Source: Dendrophyllia cribrosa (lineage: Eukaryota; Cnidaria; Anthozoa; Scleractinia; Dendrophylliidae). From it: DNA of 64,000 bases. The stretch covers positions 5,795,159-5,859,158 of the forward strand of contig JAJLRJ010000004.1 in NCBI GenBank assembly GCA_024195265.1, in the 5' to 3' direction. Within the stretch, counting starts at the first letter, position 1, and each line of letters opens with the position of its first letter. The position numbers and the translations under genes are program-made. Of this stretch, positions 1 to 20,413 are shown in pieces. The notes below the pieces were generated by a model. The model was given only the letters and a program-made list of their open reading frames with translations. It searched no databases and was not told the origin of the DNA.

Positions 1-301
1 TTTAATAACTTTCATAATTCAAACCTTAATTACTATACATCGAACAATTTGATAGTTATAACCCCAAAAGTAATTAGAACATGCGAGCCATGTCCTAACT
101 TTATAATTGAGGAAGTGTTTTTACTATAAAAAGTGAGCCAATGCGCAAACCGTTTGTGTGTCTGAAAAACGTCAGCCAGATAATCAACCCCTTGAGGAAT
201 TTTCGTAAAAAAACGAAAAATCCTTGTTTGGATTCGCGAATCCGGATTCGGATTTTCCCAAAAATAAGCGGCGTAAAGCTTTGAAGCGTTTTTATCATTC
301 G

Positions 302-309
302 TATAAATA
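302..309 (+). promoter_or_regulatory. Candidate TATA box, copy 1
   Basis: TATAAATA, conserved in copy 2 at 45441-45448. A donor-like AAG|GTAGGC follows at 415-420 and an acceptor at 724-725, so a short non-coding first exon is possible. No transcript evidence. Confidence 0.25.
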
Positions 310-740
310 TAATCAACGTTAACCCTTTCTTGCCTTGAACCATGAGTTGTAGTAACTAAATCAGTTTGTCACTGAGCAGTACTTTCATGTGGCTGCTGTT
401 TCACCATTCTATACAAGGTAGGCCAAAACTTTTGATTCTGCAGATAAAATCCTAAAATATCACCGTGAAAGTTCTTCAGCAGCACTGCCTGATGGTATTG
501 TTTGATATTCAGTGGTTTGCAAAATTCGATTTGGGATTTTGTCTAGCATATTGGTTCCGTCAACTGTCTTACATTCCTGATTATTTCATGACGCTGATAA
601 CCGGTTTAACAGGTTTCAGTAGCCGTCCCAGACTTTCATCTCGCAATAACACTTTGATTTGCATCTTGAGATATAGAAACAAGTAAATTAAAACTGTATA
701 TTCACACGTCTTCATCCCTTTTTCAGGTCTGTTATAAAAA

Positions 741-9366
<8,626 letters not shown>

Positions 9367-9654
9367 TGCTTTTTCAATATGCATGTTTAGACAGTCAATA
9401 GTTTATTAATACGGTTAATTAGTAGTATATATTACGTTGTTTTTTTATTGTTATAATGAAAGCCTCTCTAATTCAGTTTCGGTTTTTCAACTATCTGTAC
9501 ATGTGTACATAGTTAATCGAGAGACTGCTCATGAAACCTTGCAGACTTCAATGGCGATAACAAAGGAGCTACAATTTATGTTCAACCGTACCTGACCGTG
9601 CACGTCTTGTTTTTTGATCATATCCTATGACTGAATAACTTAATATCATTTCTC

Positions 9655-10212
9655 TTAAGGTGGCTTCTTAGTTTTTTTACAAAAGCACCTACACTAACTT
9701 TCACGAATAACGATACAACGCCTAATTTTCTTGTCTTTCACTGAATTTTGGTTCAAGAAATTATTCCAATGTAGCTCTGCTGAAACAGCATTTAAAGAAT
9801 GGGAAATATTTTGCAAGAATTGACTTTAATTTTATAGTTCTAGTTTACTTTTGCGATTTCTTTTTAACTTTGCTATCTTGCAGAAATAGTTACGGACAAA
9901 AATTTTGGAAAAAATAATAATAGTTAATATTTATAGAGTGCAAATTCCATAAAGAAATGATCAAATGCGCTTAAGAAAATAGATCATAGCGTCGGACGTT
10001 TTACCAATGTCACAGGACTTCGTGACTGATTTAATTTTGAAAAAAGTAATATATGGACATCAGCTTTTGTATCTCAAACTTTGCAAAGTTAGAAAAATTC
10101 TCCTAAGGAAACGCGAGAAAATTCGCTGCTAATGTTTCTGTTTGACGTATCGTGTGAGCGCTCGGAAAGTTATTAAAGCTGGTGTCACTAACACTTCAGG
10201 GAGCCACCTTAA
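9655..10212. mobile_element. MITE-like element, copy 1
   Basis: Ends TTAAGGTGGCT and AGCCACCTTAA enclose 558 bp downstream of the tyrosinase stop codon. The same element lies at 58265-58822, so it was there before the duplication. A shorter relative with similar ends is at 49932-50210. Confidence 0.6.
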
Positions 10213-10468
10213 ATGATTAGTAACCGTTTGATTTTTTTTTACTTAAAATAATGCTCCATGTAGGCATACAAAATCCCCAAAAAATTTGGTCCTTCGTCAT
10301 ATCTTAACTTCACAAACGCTTTTCGGGTCTCAGGAATGCAGAAAATGGCACTTTTAGAGGGCAAAGCCAAAAAAAATTTCCGGATCCCCCTAAATGCTTG
10401 CGACTACGTCACTCGATTCATGCCTTCGGCGCGAAAAAAAATGTCACCCTCAGAAAAAACTCCCTATT

Positions 10469-11395
10469 TCAGATCAATCTCCAGAGGTTGGCATCTCTGT
10501 TATTGTCACCTGGCAGTTGTGAAAGTGGTTCACCGTCATCGTCTGGCAAGTTGGATTTTCCCATACAGGCAAATTGGAAAAAAAAAACCTGACGGTGAGC
10601 TTGAGCCACTGGGCCGCTTATGATTGACGAAATTTGTCGCCGCTCTGCTTCATCACCTTGCTTGTGGTCAGCCCGGGTAGTCAGCAAGTGAGCGCTCACT
10701 TGTGTGGCCAGTGACACTGATGATTACGGATCTTGGTTGATTTCACTGACTTCTTCACCAGTGTCTTTCGTGCTGCGTGGTTGGTAAGCTTTCTGCCCTC
10801 GACGTCTAGCTCTCCATCAGAGGCCATGTTCTTCATGCAGGAATTTATCTTGTTTGTGCCCATCCGTTGCTGTTTGTGCCATACATCAGATCTTGGATTT
10901 TCAATGATGACGAGATAAAACGGGCCGCTCTTTCGAATTTCTTCTGGTCTATGGGCAACAAATGCTTTAAAGAATTTGACTGGGCAACGGGGACCTCCTG
11001 TGGCGAACATTTTCGGCTGGACCACTTTTTGCTTCTTTCGAAGTCCGCCTTGACGGGTCTTAGTGGGGTTTTCTTCAAAGGTCGGATACTCGATGCATTG
11101 GACGTCTTTGTTCACAGTGAAATCTTCCACGAACATTTCATGGTGCTATTGGCATCCTCTGAGACCAAAATGGAGAGTAAGCAGATACCACAGTGTGCAA
11201 AGAAAAGCTTTTAGGCTGTGGTCACCCAGGACACGCTTCTGCAACAGTTGTTCTTCGTCTTCAAAGGTGACCGCTTTTGTTGCATTTGACCTTTACCCGA
11301 AGCCCTGTTCGCGAAGTCCTCTCGCTTTTCCTTCAAGAATTTGTCTGCATTTCACAAAATCTCGATCCTTCGCTATGCATTGTTTGGTCTTGTTT
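10469..11395 (-). pseudogene. Broken Crypton-type (DUF3504-like) tyrosine recombinase
   Basis: Conceptual minus-strand translation runs from a helix reading KCRQILEGKARGLREQG (~11370), through LHFGLRGCQ, FVEDFTV, PKMFATGG, PFYLVI, LTNHAARKT, to VTGHTSERSLADYPG (~10700). This order matches the recombinase domain of Crypton-derived proteins such as the KIAA1958/ZMYM family: Arg in GLRG, the His-x-x-Arg box in NHAARKT, the GH motif and a C-terminal Tyr. It is dead: an in-frame TAG follows GLRGCQ, a frameshift precedes VTGH, and another stop follows the putative Tyr. The longest intact stretch is 10696-11136. No TIRs are expected for this class. Confidence 0.72.
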
Positions 11396-11421
11396 TCCCT
11401 GAGATGTCTATCTGAGACTGG

Positions 11422-11568
11422 CAACATAACTCGTAGGCAGTCAGGCTCATATTCAGAGCCATCGTTTTATTCGCACTTCAACAAAGAAAACAGCGAGAGT
11501 CGTGTCTTGAGCTTCATACTTCAACGATGGGTCTGAATGATGAGCCTCACAGCCTAAGAGTTATGTTG
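11422..11568. mobile_element. 147-bp MITE
   Basis: About 45-bp imperfect inverted ends, CAACATAACTCGTAGGC at left and its reverse complement at right, with a short unique centre. Confidence 0.65.
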
Positions 11569-12553
11569 GGTTCAGCCGTATGGTACCATTAACGGTTCGA
11601 AACGTGTAGAAAATAGGTCTACTAGTACATTTGGTTTTTTTTTTCACTGTTTTCCCCCCATTCCCCTAGCTAACGGCAGTCTCCCCTCTCACCAAAGGCC
11701 TATTTTCCTTGATAGCTTTCTGAGCTCCTGATGAGACAAAGTTTTCAAGTTTTTACCTCCTTTAGAGATATTTTTAGTATTTTTTTACGCGTAATGAGCT
11801 CATTACATTGTATTTTAGTAATCTTAATTAGCGTGGAAAATAGCCTCTATATACAAGTGACAGGGTTTATACATTTTAAACGTTTTGGAAAAGCCTTTAA
11901 ATAATGCAAAAGATTTGCATGCATTTAAAAAAATGTGTTTATTTGTGTTATGGCAAAGCATTCAGTTTCCACTGCTCCTTTGAATACATAAATTTTGTAT
12001 TAAATGCTTTTGGATCTTACATTGATCTTACATTGATTCAATTGAGTGTGAAAGGTAATTACACAATTGCTTTGGTTTTTCATTGCTACTCTTTGCGATT
12101 GGCTAAAAGAATCTCGCGCCACTTTCTCAACCAATCAGAAGTAAAACCAAAACCAATCGTGACTTGCTTGCACGCGTTTTCCCGCGCTTGGCGCAGGCTT
12201 CGTGTATTTGCTTCGCAGTTCTGATTGGTTCATTGGATTGTCTGCGTCTGTTGTGATTGGTCAGAATAATTACTTTGGTTTTGGTTTTACGACAATCAAG
12301 TGATAACCGCTCCATACGATGAATTTAAGTTAACCCTTAGATCCCTTAACCCTTAACCCTTAACTGTTATTACATCTTCCTGTTTTTCAACTATTTACGG
12401 AGTTTTTGGAAACTCTCTGTCAGCGCGTCTTTTGTATATTTTATTTTTTTGCGTTTCTAAATAAGCATATGTTCTAGTCTGTTCTGTTCAGTTAAGTTGT
12501 GTTGTGTTGAAGGGGCATGCTACAATATTTATAAGAATAGAGAAGAAACTTAC
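11569..12553. other. Unassigned AT-rich stretch with clustered CCAAT boxes
   Basis: No gene is visible. Between 12040 and 12300 at least five ATTGG/CCAAT pentamers lie in both orientations with TTTGGTTTTGG runs, probably an old repeat. CCCTTAA heptamers at about 12335-12362 are not the TTAGGG telomere repeat. Confidence 0.5.
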
Positions 12554-12632
12554 ACTTATTCTTGGCTTCGTCCACTGTGATGTGCAAAGAACCCAGGACC
12601 AGAAAAATGGCGATGACATTGCGAAGCCTCAT
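12554..12632 (-). CDS. Orphan signal-peptide exon
   Basis: On the minus strand an ATG at 12632 opens MRLRNVIAIFLVLGSLHITV followed by DEAKNK. This is a basic start, a hydrophobic core and a polar end, as in a secretory leader. A strong donor GTAAGT follows immediately, leaving one base (phase 1, as in the tyrosinase first exon). I found no downstream exon on this strand in 10270-12550. It is either the first exon of a gene whose remainder lies further left on the minus strand, or a stranded exon. The sequence does not resemble the tyrosinase leader. Confidence 0.45.
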
Positions 12633-12639
12633 GTTTGAT

Positions 12640-13327
12640 CATCCAGTGCTCCCGAGCTGGAAGAGGCGTGTTGTTTTGTGGTCTATTGTCCCATCATAAT
12701 TGATTTGTTTGTAGAGTAACAGTACCAAAGCGCGCGCATCAATTAGAATTCTATAATGTTTTAGTTGCCTGGCTAAAAGAGTCGAAATCCTATTCTCATT
12801 GGTTTCACTGAGCGGTCCGAATTTTGCTATACGGAGCGCTAAGATGGGCCTTTAGTTGACAAAGCATACAAAGATTAGCAAAAGCGAATGAGAAATGATG
12901 ACAGCAGACGATAGTTGACGAAAGCGTACGAAAGATGATGAAAAAGCTGAGTCGAACGCATCGTACGATGGTTGACGAAACGAATGACAAATAGAGCGAG
13001 CGCCAGTGCACGAACGTTTTAAAAACTTAAAAGTAGTTGATAAAAAGCATAAAAATTAACTGATTTTCAAGTAGGCCGTGTATGTCAGTACCTACTAGTG
13101 GTTTCTAATGGAAGGTAAAGTGCTGCGAGCAGATGGTCTTGACTAGTTGTAAAGCATCGTATTTCTTAATTGCCCGAAAAAAATATTGGGAGGCATTTGG
13201 TAGTAATGTCCAAAACTGATTGTAGTAAAGAGGAAGGAATGCGTTCATTACCAAATGCAGTAAGTCTTCAGTGTCTTTCGATTTAGGTGTTAGGGGTCGA
13301 AATATGCAGGCCACTAAATAAACTGCG
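12640..13327. other. No gene seen
   Basis: Contains degenerate GTTGACGAAAG-type repeats at about 12855-12990 and otherwise nothing I can assign. Confidence 0.5.
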
Positions 13328-13505
13328 ACCACAATGGGTTGTTTGGCTACCGAGCGCATTCGCTCATTTCGGTTTTGTTTGCGAACACAGTGGGTCGTTT
13401 GGCACATTGGCCACCGAGTGCATTCGCTCAGTTCGTTTTTGCGCGACCACAATGGGTCGTTTGACACACTGGCCACCGAGCACATTCGCTCAGTTCAGTT
13501 TTTTG
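13328..13505 (+). repeat. ~60-bp tandem repeat, three units
   Basis: Units starting ACCACAATGGGTTGTTTGGC, AACACAGTGGGTCGTTTGGC and ACCACAATGGGTCGTTTGAC each end with a CATTCGCTCA(G/T)TTC block. Confidence 0.85.
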
Positions 13506-13914
13506 GCACAGATCAGAGCAAATCGGCTCAACTCGTGATTCGGTTTGTAGGTCGTTTTATGTCGCTCCTTTCGCATTATTTGCAATCAACGATGCTTTGA
13601 AAGAAAAGACCGAACAACTCCTTAAGTGATACGGTAGCAAAGCAGTATTAATTATATATATTCACCAAATACGGAAGTTAAAAACCCGTCCTACACGAAC
13701 GCGTCAGGCCTATGGAAGAGCTCGCGAAGGGATAATTGCTCGTGTTTGACCCAGCGTTGCAATGGTCAGATGTGCTGTTGAACCGCACGAAAGCGAGGCA
13801 AAATATGCAACTATAAAGATTCAAATCGAGATTCAAATCGGTATCTGAGTTAAATAGGACTGCTGCGAGCTAATAGTACACTACGTATCCTTACAAAATC
13901 TGATCTGATTATAT

Positions 13915-14125
13915 AAACCTGTTAGACCAGTTGGGCTGGGAATCGCTAGAGAGCAGAAGGAGGGCTATTAGGCTATGTATATGATATTTAAAATCCATCA
14001 CGATCTTGTTGCTCCAGATGGGTTGGATAGAATGGAACCAATGCAAAGGAAGAGCAGGTACTGTAATTCTTTGAGTTACAAAGTCCCGATATCAATCAAA
14101 GGGCTCTTCAAGCCATCTCGTTAAT
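13915..14125 (+). mobile_element. Non-LTR retrotransposon 3' fragment
   Basis: Frame-shifted translation gives LDQLGWESLESRR, then FKIHHDLVAPDG, then SLSYKVPI, the C-terminal tail that follows reverse transcriptase in CR1/Jockey-like LINEs. 5'-truncated and not functional. Confidence 0.6.
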
Positions 14126-14792
14126 GCGTTAGAACGTGAGGTTAATAAAAAAAAGAAGAATGTTGATAGTTAAAGGTGTTTATAAGCGATAGGAGAAATT
14201 AAGTGGAAATGTATTCTGCAGTGGTTCCGAAAATAAATAATTCAATAGAGAATGGTGAGAATACAGCTGTTGCTGAATAGTATGGTCTTTTTCTATAGAA
14301 AGACCGAGATGGATGAACGACATTGCGGAGTCGTGGCGTGCAGTTCGAGCATTGACAACAGTTGCTCTAAAGCCGATTTTCCGCTTTGTTATGTCCGAGG
14401 AAAATGGTTATGCAAGGAGTTTTGTTTGTATTATTGAATGCGAATATGGTGTCCTTTTTTGATAAGTTTTGTATTGCAAATCTTTGCACTACAATTTTGT
14501 TAGACTTTCTGAAAGTCTGTTTTTCGTTTTGGGTGGTCGGGCGGCCGGAGAACGGACTTTTCTTGCCTGCAGCAGCCATTTTTTATTGACCTGTTTTTAG
14601 GTGGGCGGTGTGTCGGGGGTGTGGCACCATTGATGTGCAATCAGAGCGCGCTTAATTTCATTGTCATTTTCCGGGAAACTTGGTAAAGGGTGTACAACTA
14701 TCATGGTGGAGATTGAAATATTTCAAACCGGATGCAATGACGCTATACTTCTGACAATGAAGATCCTGGGTAGCTCCGAGAAACAGATTAAC
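14126..14792. other. No gene seen
   Basis: A short plus-strand ORF (14252-14437) has an RHCGVVACSSS start vaguely like a THAP finger but lacks the rest of the domain. Nothing else stands out. Confidence 0.4.
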
Positions 14793-14796
14793 TTAA

Positions 14797-16690
14797 AGTG
14801 CCTATGAAATGAATTTTTTTTCTTCGTTTTTCATTAGTTTATTATGTCCAAAGAACGAAAACAATAATCATTTCCCGAGGAAAAGAAAGAAAATCGGTTT
14901 TTTAGCCCCTCGAAGATGCGTCACTTCGGTTGAAAAGTGGCTCCAATTTTTGGAGAGCCTGGGGGCGAGTGGGCGTGCGTGATGACGTAAATTACGTAAA
15001 TAGTATGACACATTGGTTTGTTTACGCTATAATTCCCTTGGAATCCTTTAGCGTGATGGTCATTTTGCCAACGTTTTTGGCTGTACAAATGTCAGACAGC
15101 GCCTAATTTGTTTCTTTACAGTCCTCTGAAGGTGAAGAGGACCAGTTTCGGATCACTCTTGATCAACTGAAATGATCGTGTCCACTGTAGTTTCGCCGTA
15201 GCGAGACGAACCGACTGTGCCGCTTGAGCGAAGGAAGTGAACATGAAGAAGACGGACTTTGATCATTTAGATTATTGAACGTGAAAGGTATACATTTCAG
15301 TAGCACAGCGTCTCAGTGGTTCGCCAGTTGAGTTGTAAGCTTATTGAACGCAGAGGCGTTTTTGTTATTTCTTTTTAGTGGCTCGTTGACTAACGTTTAT
15401 CGAACGCGAACGATATATTTGTAGTACAAACAATCATGATATTAGCGCATTAGCGACTCGGCCGGTCTTCTCTGAAGTTCATTGATCGCGCGTGGAGGTT
15501 ATGAACTTATTTTATCGGCTTGGCAATTCGCTCGTCTACTTAAAGTTCTTTTTTCAATGCGAAGGGTATGTCTTGGCGGCTTGCTAGTTGAAAGTTTCTA
15601 AATTATACTGATATGTTATGCATATCCGAGGTGGTGTTTTTCAGGCGGCTTGCCGAATTGAATGTGAATGGTGTATTTTTAGCGGCAAGGTGCCTTGATA
15701 ACGTATTTTTTTATTTATTTATTCAAAATGTTTGAACTCAAGTATATACTTAATAATTATGCTTCTTAGTTCAGTGTCTTGCCAGCGATTGATCGTTTCT
15801 GGAAATTTTAACCACTTGGCGGCTTGTAAGTGAGTTCAAAGTATCGTGTTTACATTTATGTCTGATTTATATTTCACTGTATAAAAATTGATCTGATCGA
15901 ACACGCAATAATTCAGCGATGTATTTTGTTTCGAATAGTCTTACGCATTTGTACGTGTAGATTTTTGATAGATGTTCCGTAGAATAGACGCCTTCCAGTG
16001 AACACTTGCGTCGCTGCACTTTGAATTTTATAATTCGGAATACCGTATAAACATTTATATTACTCGCCAGTCAGTGCCGATCGAGTCAGTATATTTTTGA
16101 AGGCCTCACTGACTTCGACGGCTCTCCAGTCGAGCCGAGGCTTGAAGGAACTTCCAAACAGGATATGGATTGGAAAAATTATGCTTGATTAAACGGCCTC
16201 ACCGGCCGGAATGTTATTTTCTTTTGCAAAATAATATTAATTTTAACAATAAGCGCTTTCATTGAAAACAACATCGCTTGACGTACCCTTTCCGATGTCG
16301 ACGAACAAATTTCGTGTATTTCGCCCGCCTTATTTTCCTCTGGAGCAAAATAAAGCTTTGTTACACCCTCTGTTATCGAAGAATTCTAATATCTCGTATG
16401 TTTGAGGCCGCTCGCCACATAATATTGGTCCACCTCTAGCGACGTCTCTTGTCAGTTCTCTTGTTCTCTATATCCCCGCAGCAGTTTGTACAACTATTTA
16501 CGTCACAGTGTAATATGACACTAGTTTTGGCCGCGCACAAATTGGAGCCACTTTTTAGCGCCAACAACCTAACTTTGAGACCATAAAAAAGCATTTCGCA
16601 TCGTCCCTAACACTTTAAACCTTTTATTCCAAGGTCTAAAAAGGTGAAACTTTCGATACATCAAAAAATAAATTTCATTTCATAGGCACT
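14797..16690. mobile_element. 1.9-kb TIR element with TTAA target duplication
   Basis: Flanked by TTAA at 14793-14796 and 16691-16694. Ends AGTGCCTATGAAATGAA and its reverse complement, with a second inverted pair inside (TTGGAG/GGAGCCACTTTT blocks). No transposase. TTAA duplications are typical of piggyBac and Kolobok elements. The interior (about 15280-15860) has degenerate ~100-bp units around TTGAACGCGAACG and GGCTTGCC motifs. Confidence 0.7.
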
Positions 16691-17862
16691 TTAAAAGTAG
16701 AATAAACTGTGAGGAGCTAAAAACAATCGCAAGATGCCACTATTTCAATATGTAAGCGTGACTATCGCATAACAGTTGGATGTTAGAATGTTTTATTGCG
16801 GTCGAGATGAAGAAACATTGTTAACACTATAATAAGTTATGCGAATCGCAGACTTGCGCTCATATTAAATGACGGACTGAGAAATGAACTTAGGAGCGGC
16901 TACTACTCAGTGATCTTGCAACTCTTTTAAATTGAGCCAAGAATGCTTCATTGTAGTGCCAAGAGGTAGCAAACAAACGTAACGACGGCGTAAGTAATTA
17001 GAGGGTCCACAATAGGTTCGGCGGGACGCGGGATTTGGCTTTTTTTCGCGGTGATATTCGGGATGCGAGCTGAAAACAGGGGCTGGAATTAAGCGGGAAT
17101 TTTATTACGAGCGGGAGCGGTATTTCGTGTTTTTATGGGGTCGGGATGCGAGATTCTCAAGGAGAACAGAGCGGGATATGGGATTTCAATTTTTACGTGA
17201 CTTCATAAATTGACCAGCGCAAAATTAAAACCGTAAACTGGTACATAGGAACCTTTTGTGCGCTAGCTGTGTCAGGTTTCAAGTATTATGAATAGCAAAG
17301 ACTCTCTACCCTGTCAGGTCCTGTCAAACGCATCTATTATCGCTTATCCTGCGGTAGTCTGCGGTAGTGTTAGACCGTATGAGGTCTGTGAGTCCTATTG
17401 TGATCTTGTGTGTTGGCCTCTGACATCTGTCCATTTTCGACATTTTCGTCGCTTGCATCTGTATTTGACCTCCCGATCCTTCCTAGTCTTTCGATGTTTT
17501 CCAGAGCGCTTGGTTTGTTGTCTGTAGTCTGGTCAGTATGGCCACATCGGCTGGCGGTGATAGTGATATACCGAACGAAGTATTCGATATTATAAATTGC
17601 GTCGCAATATATTATGAAAAGGGAGCGAGCGGGAGGCCGCTACACTGCTTAACGAAACCTTACAGTATCTTCGCCGAAACGAAGCTTTGATAAGGGATGA
17701 AGTCCCAAACCTGCCAAAGTCCCTGAGCGGTCCGCAAGGTAATGTCGCCGAGAAAACAATAGTGTCCGTGTCGTTTTTGCAGTTCGGCCTGCAGAGGCTT
17801 GATGACTTATTACCACCAATGCAACAGATTACACTTTTACTTTTACCAACCTGCTAAGTTGT

Positions 17863-18396
17863 TTGACATTGGACGTAGAAAACTGTCACTCTGTGGTCCA
17901 TCACAAATCACCTTTGTGTACTGTTCTCGAATATGCGAGGGATTTCGGAAATACTATGAAGGAGAGTGTAAAGAAGACTACAAACTGGGCGGCATTTTAT
18001 TATACCAACCCGAAGTCGTGGTATCCCGTGCCAGACCGTGCGGCGTCGCTCTTTGAAATTCCATTAGCGCCGCAACTTCCACCTGCAGTGATTACCTCTC
18101 AGGATGCCCAGCTCATGAAGGAATGGGCACACACCTTTGGAGCCGCAATTCGGCAAAGAACCGTCCGACAGGAAACAACAATGGCTAGAGCAGGAACTTT
18201 GCCCAATTTCCTTTACCAGAGAGACATTGTGCCTGGGGAAATTAGTGTTGATCTTTTTGCAGATGTTCATCGTTTTGAAGATGGAGACGGGTATGAGACA
18301 GATAGCAGTGCGGAGGAAGAAGAAATCGACCAGGAAGACGAATCACAACTGAAGAGTTTCCACTTTAGACAGGGAAGCGAACTTCCTGCTAATTAG
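17863..18396 (+). CDS. Unrecognised ORF inside a TIR element
   Basis: A 177-residue frame beginning MTLDVENCHSVVHHK, with YARDFGNTMKES, TTNWAAFYYTNPKSWYPVP, MKEWAHTFGAAIRQRTVRQE and an acidic tail (GYETDSSAEEEEIDQEDES). Conserved-looking Trp/Tyr/Pro spacing and intact length suggest real coding history. Coding sense continues upstream: a frame at about 17667-17853 (RRNEALIRDEVPNLPKSL..., LQRLDDLLPP) is offset by one frameshift, and an ATG at 17538 opens MATSAGGDSDIPNEVF. So this is probably the C-terminal half of a longer decayed transposon protein. I cannot assign a domain or activity. It could be an accessory (non-transposase) protein. Confidence 0.5.
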   Translation: MTLDVENCHSVVHHKSPLCTVLEYARDFGNTMKESVKKTTNWAAFYYTNPKSWYPVPDRAASLFEIPLAPQLPPAVITSQDAQLMKEWAHTFGAAIRQRTVRQETTMARAGTLPNFLYQRDIVPGEISVDLFADVHRFEDGDGYETDSSAEEEEIDQEDESQLKSFHFRQGSELPAN

Positions 18397-19843
18397 AGTG
18401 TCTACATTTGGCCGTGCTGTTCGGTATAACAGCAGGCTACTGTTCTGATAAATTACTCAGTTAACATTTGTTAATTCTTTTGACAATTTCATGATGCATG
18501 TTTATACACCTGAATGGATAGGGATAATGTGGACCAAATCTTCTAACTAAAGAAAAAACACGATAAGATACAACAGAACAGGATATGGGGACCAACGAGC
18601 TAGCACCAGATTGAATGTCACACGCACTAAAAAACACACACCCTCAAATAATCAGCTGATTGTCCTCCAAAAAAGCAGGAATGAACAATATTTTTCTTTC
18701 ACTGATACGTGGACAAAGGAAATCAAAACAGAATAAACGTTTACAGAAAGAACGTAACAATCATTTGTGGTTATTTATCTGCTACCCATTGCATAAAGGT
18801 AAGCCATTTATGATCTTTTATGTGACGTTTATCTTAAGTTTCTGTGTTAATTATTGACTTGATAAATTAACAAGAGGCTACACTGGTAGCCTGTACTCAT
18901 GCGCTTGCATAAGAAAGTTATACAGTTTAAATGGGTCACGCAGCCCTCCCCCCTCAACGAATTTTGCGTGACACACTAAAGAACACGCTAAAACACGTTT
19001 TCTGTACTCGCTTTGAATATTTAATTTATTGATTCCCGATCAAATACACACTCGTCTTTTATTTCCCAAACCGTGACTTCTTTTTGTTACATTTGAAAAG
19101 ACTACTTTTAAAAGCAATGAAATCAGCAAACGACCGGGCTATTTTTTCAATTTTAGTGAATTACGTGACCGTGCACAAAAACTTTTACTCGGTCTGGACT
19201 AAAAGTATGACTAATTTTCAAATAAAATACACCAGTTGTATCGGAAATTGCCCTAGAAACTGATTTGGAAATGAAAATTGCAAAACATACACAGACATCT
19301 TTGCGTATTAGGCGACGCGTGTGAAGTTAGAACTACCGGTATAAAATTAAGTCTTGTTTTGTTTACATAATATCAGATGTCATTACGATTGAATTTTAAC
19401 ATGTTTTATAAATATTTCTCCAAAACTAACCAGAACACAAAGAAAAAGTGAATCACAAATTGATATCAACATAAATTCTTACCAAAAATTGTAATTTCTT
19501 TTACGGTAAGTCCCTCGTCTGTATGAAAATTCTTTGAAACTCTGTTTCTTCGGTTTTGATCGCCCCGCACTGATAAAAGCGTATGAATTTCCTTGAAGCA
19601 AGATTTAGTTGCTGAAAGCTCTCCTTTTTCTCCACTATAGCGGCTTTGGGTATTCTTTAAAGCTTTCTCTTTTCATTTTGAATCTTTTAAATGTGAGTTA
19701 TTAATGCGATGACGCGAAACTACGGTTTTAAAAACCAAGCACATGCCGAGCGCGGCAGCCATTTTTGTAGAATATGTTGGTGACCCGAGGACCCGGTCAC
19801 TAAAATATGCGTGCATAAATTTGCATGCCAAATCGTGACACAA

Positions 19844-19845
19844 AA

Positions 19846-19931
<86 letters not shown>
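19844..19931 (+). repeat. (AAT)n microsatellite
   Basis: About 28 uninterrupted AAT trinucleotides. Confidence 0.95.
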
Positions 19932-19934
<3 letters not shown>

Positions 19935-20413
19935 CAAGAAAAACGAAGCCGGAACCTTACCTCATGCGCGCTGTGCGCATGAGTAATAATTAACGCAGAA
20001 ACGTCTTTGAAAAATGGGCGGGATCGGGATTTCCAGGCAAAAAAGGGTGGGATGGTGGGATTAACAGGAAAAAATGGGTGGGAAGGCGGGATCTGAGAAC
20101 CCTATTGTGGACCCTCTAATTACTCTAAACGGCTCTGGAAAGCGTAAATTTTTGTTGTCAGTATCACAGGTAGAGATTTTTCTTAAGATCAAAGAAACGA
20201 CAAAATTTCAAATAAAAGGCCTGTTATATTTTTGAAAGAAAAAATCCTCAGGCACGCTTTTGGGGTAGCGACGAGTAGGATTTGTGGGCTGTGAAATCAT
20301 TGTTGAATTCAGACTACAGCAATGTATCTAGTCATTTGAGAACTGTTTATTTTAGTAGCCCGATGCTTGCACCATTACGTCACAGCCATATTTTTGTGCC
20401 AACAATATGCAAA

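Larger units (their letters stand above)
17001..20116 (+). mobile_element. 3.1-kb TIR element carrying an unrecognised ORF
   Basis: Inverted ends GAGGGTCCACAATAGG flanked by the palindromic hexamer TAATTA at 16995-17000 and 20117-20122, which reads as a 6-bp target duplication. Both subterminal regions are rich in GGGAT/GCGGGAT words. It contains the ORF at 17863-18396, an (AAT)n tract at about 19844-19931, and sequence related in inverse to 31240-31580. A 6-bp duplication is unusual among common cut-and-paste families, so I do not name one. Confidence 0.65.

Noticed and set aside
10733..11536. Plus-strand frames of 60-157 residues.
   Set aside because: They are antisense to the Crypton-type recombinase relic, whose minus-strand motifs are recognisable.
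12330..12365. TTAACCC-like runs suggesting an interstitial telomere.
   Set aside because: The unit is CCCTTAA, not the CCCTAA complement of TTAGGG, and only about four copies are present.
14252..14437. Possible THAP zinc-finger start (RHCGVVACSSS).
   Set aside because: The rest of the THAP pattern is absent and the frame ends quickly.
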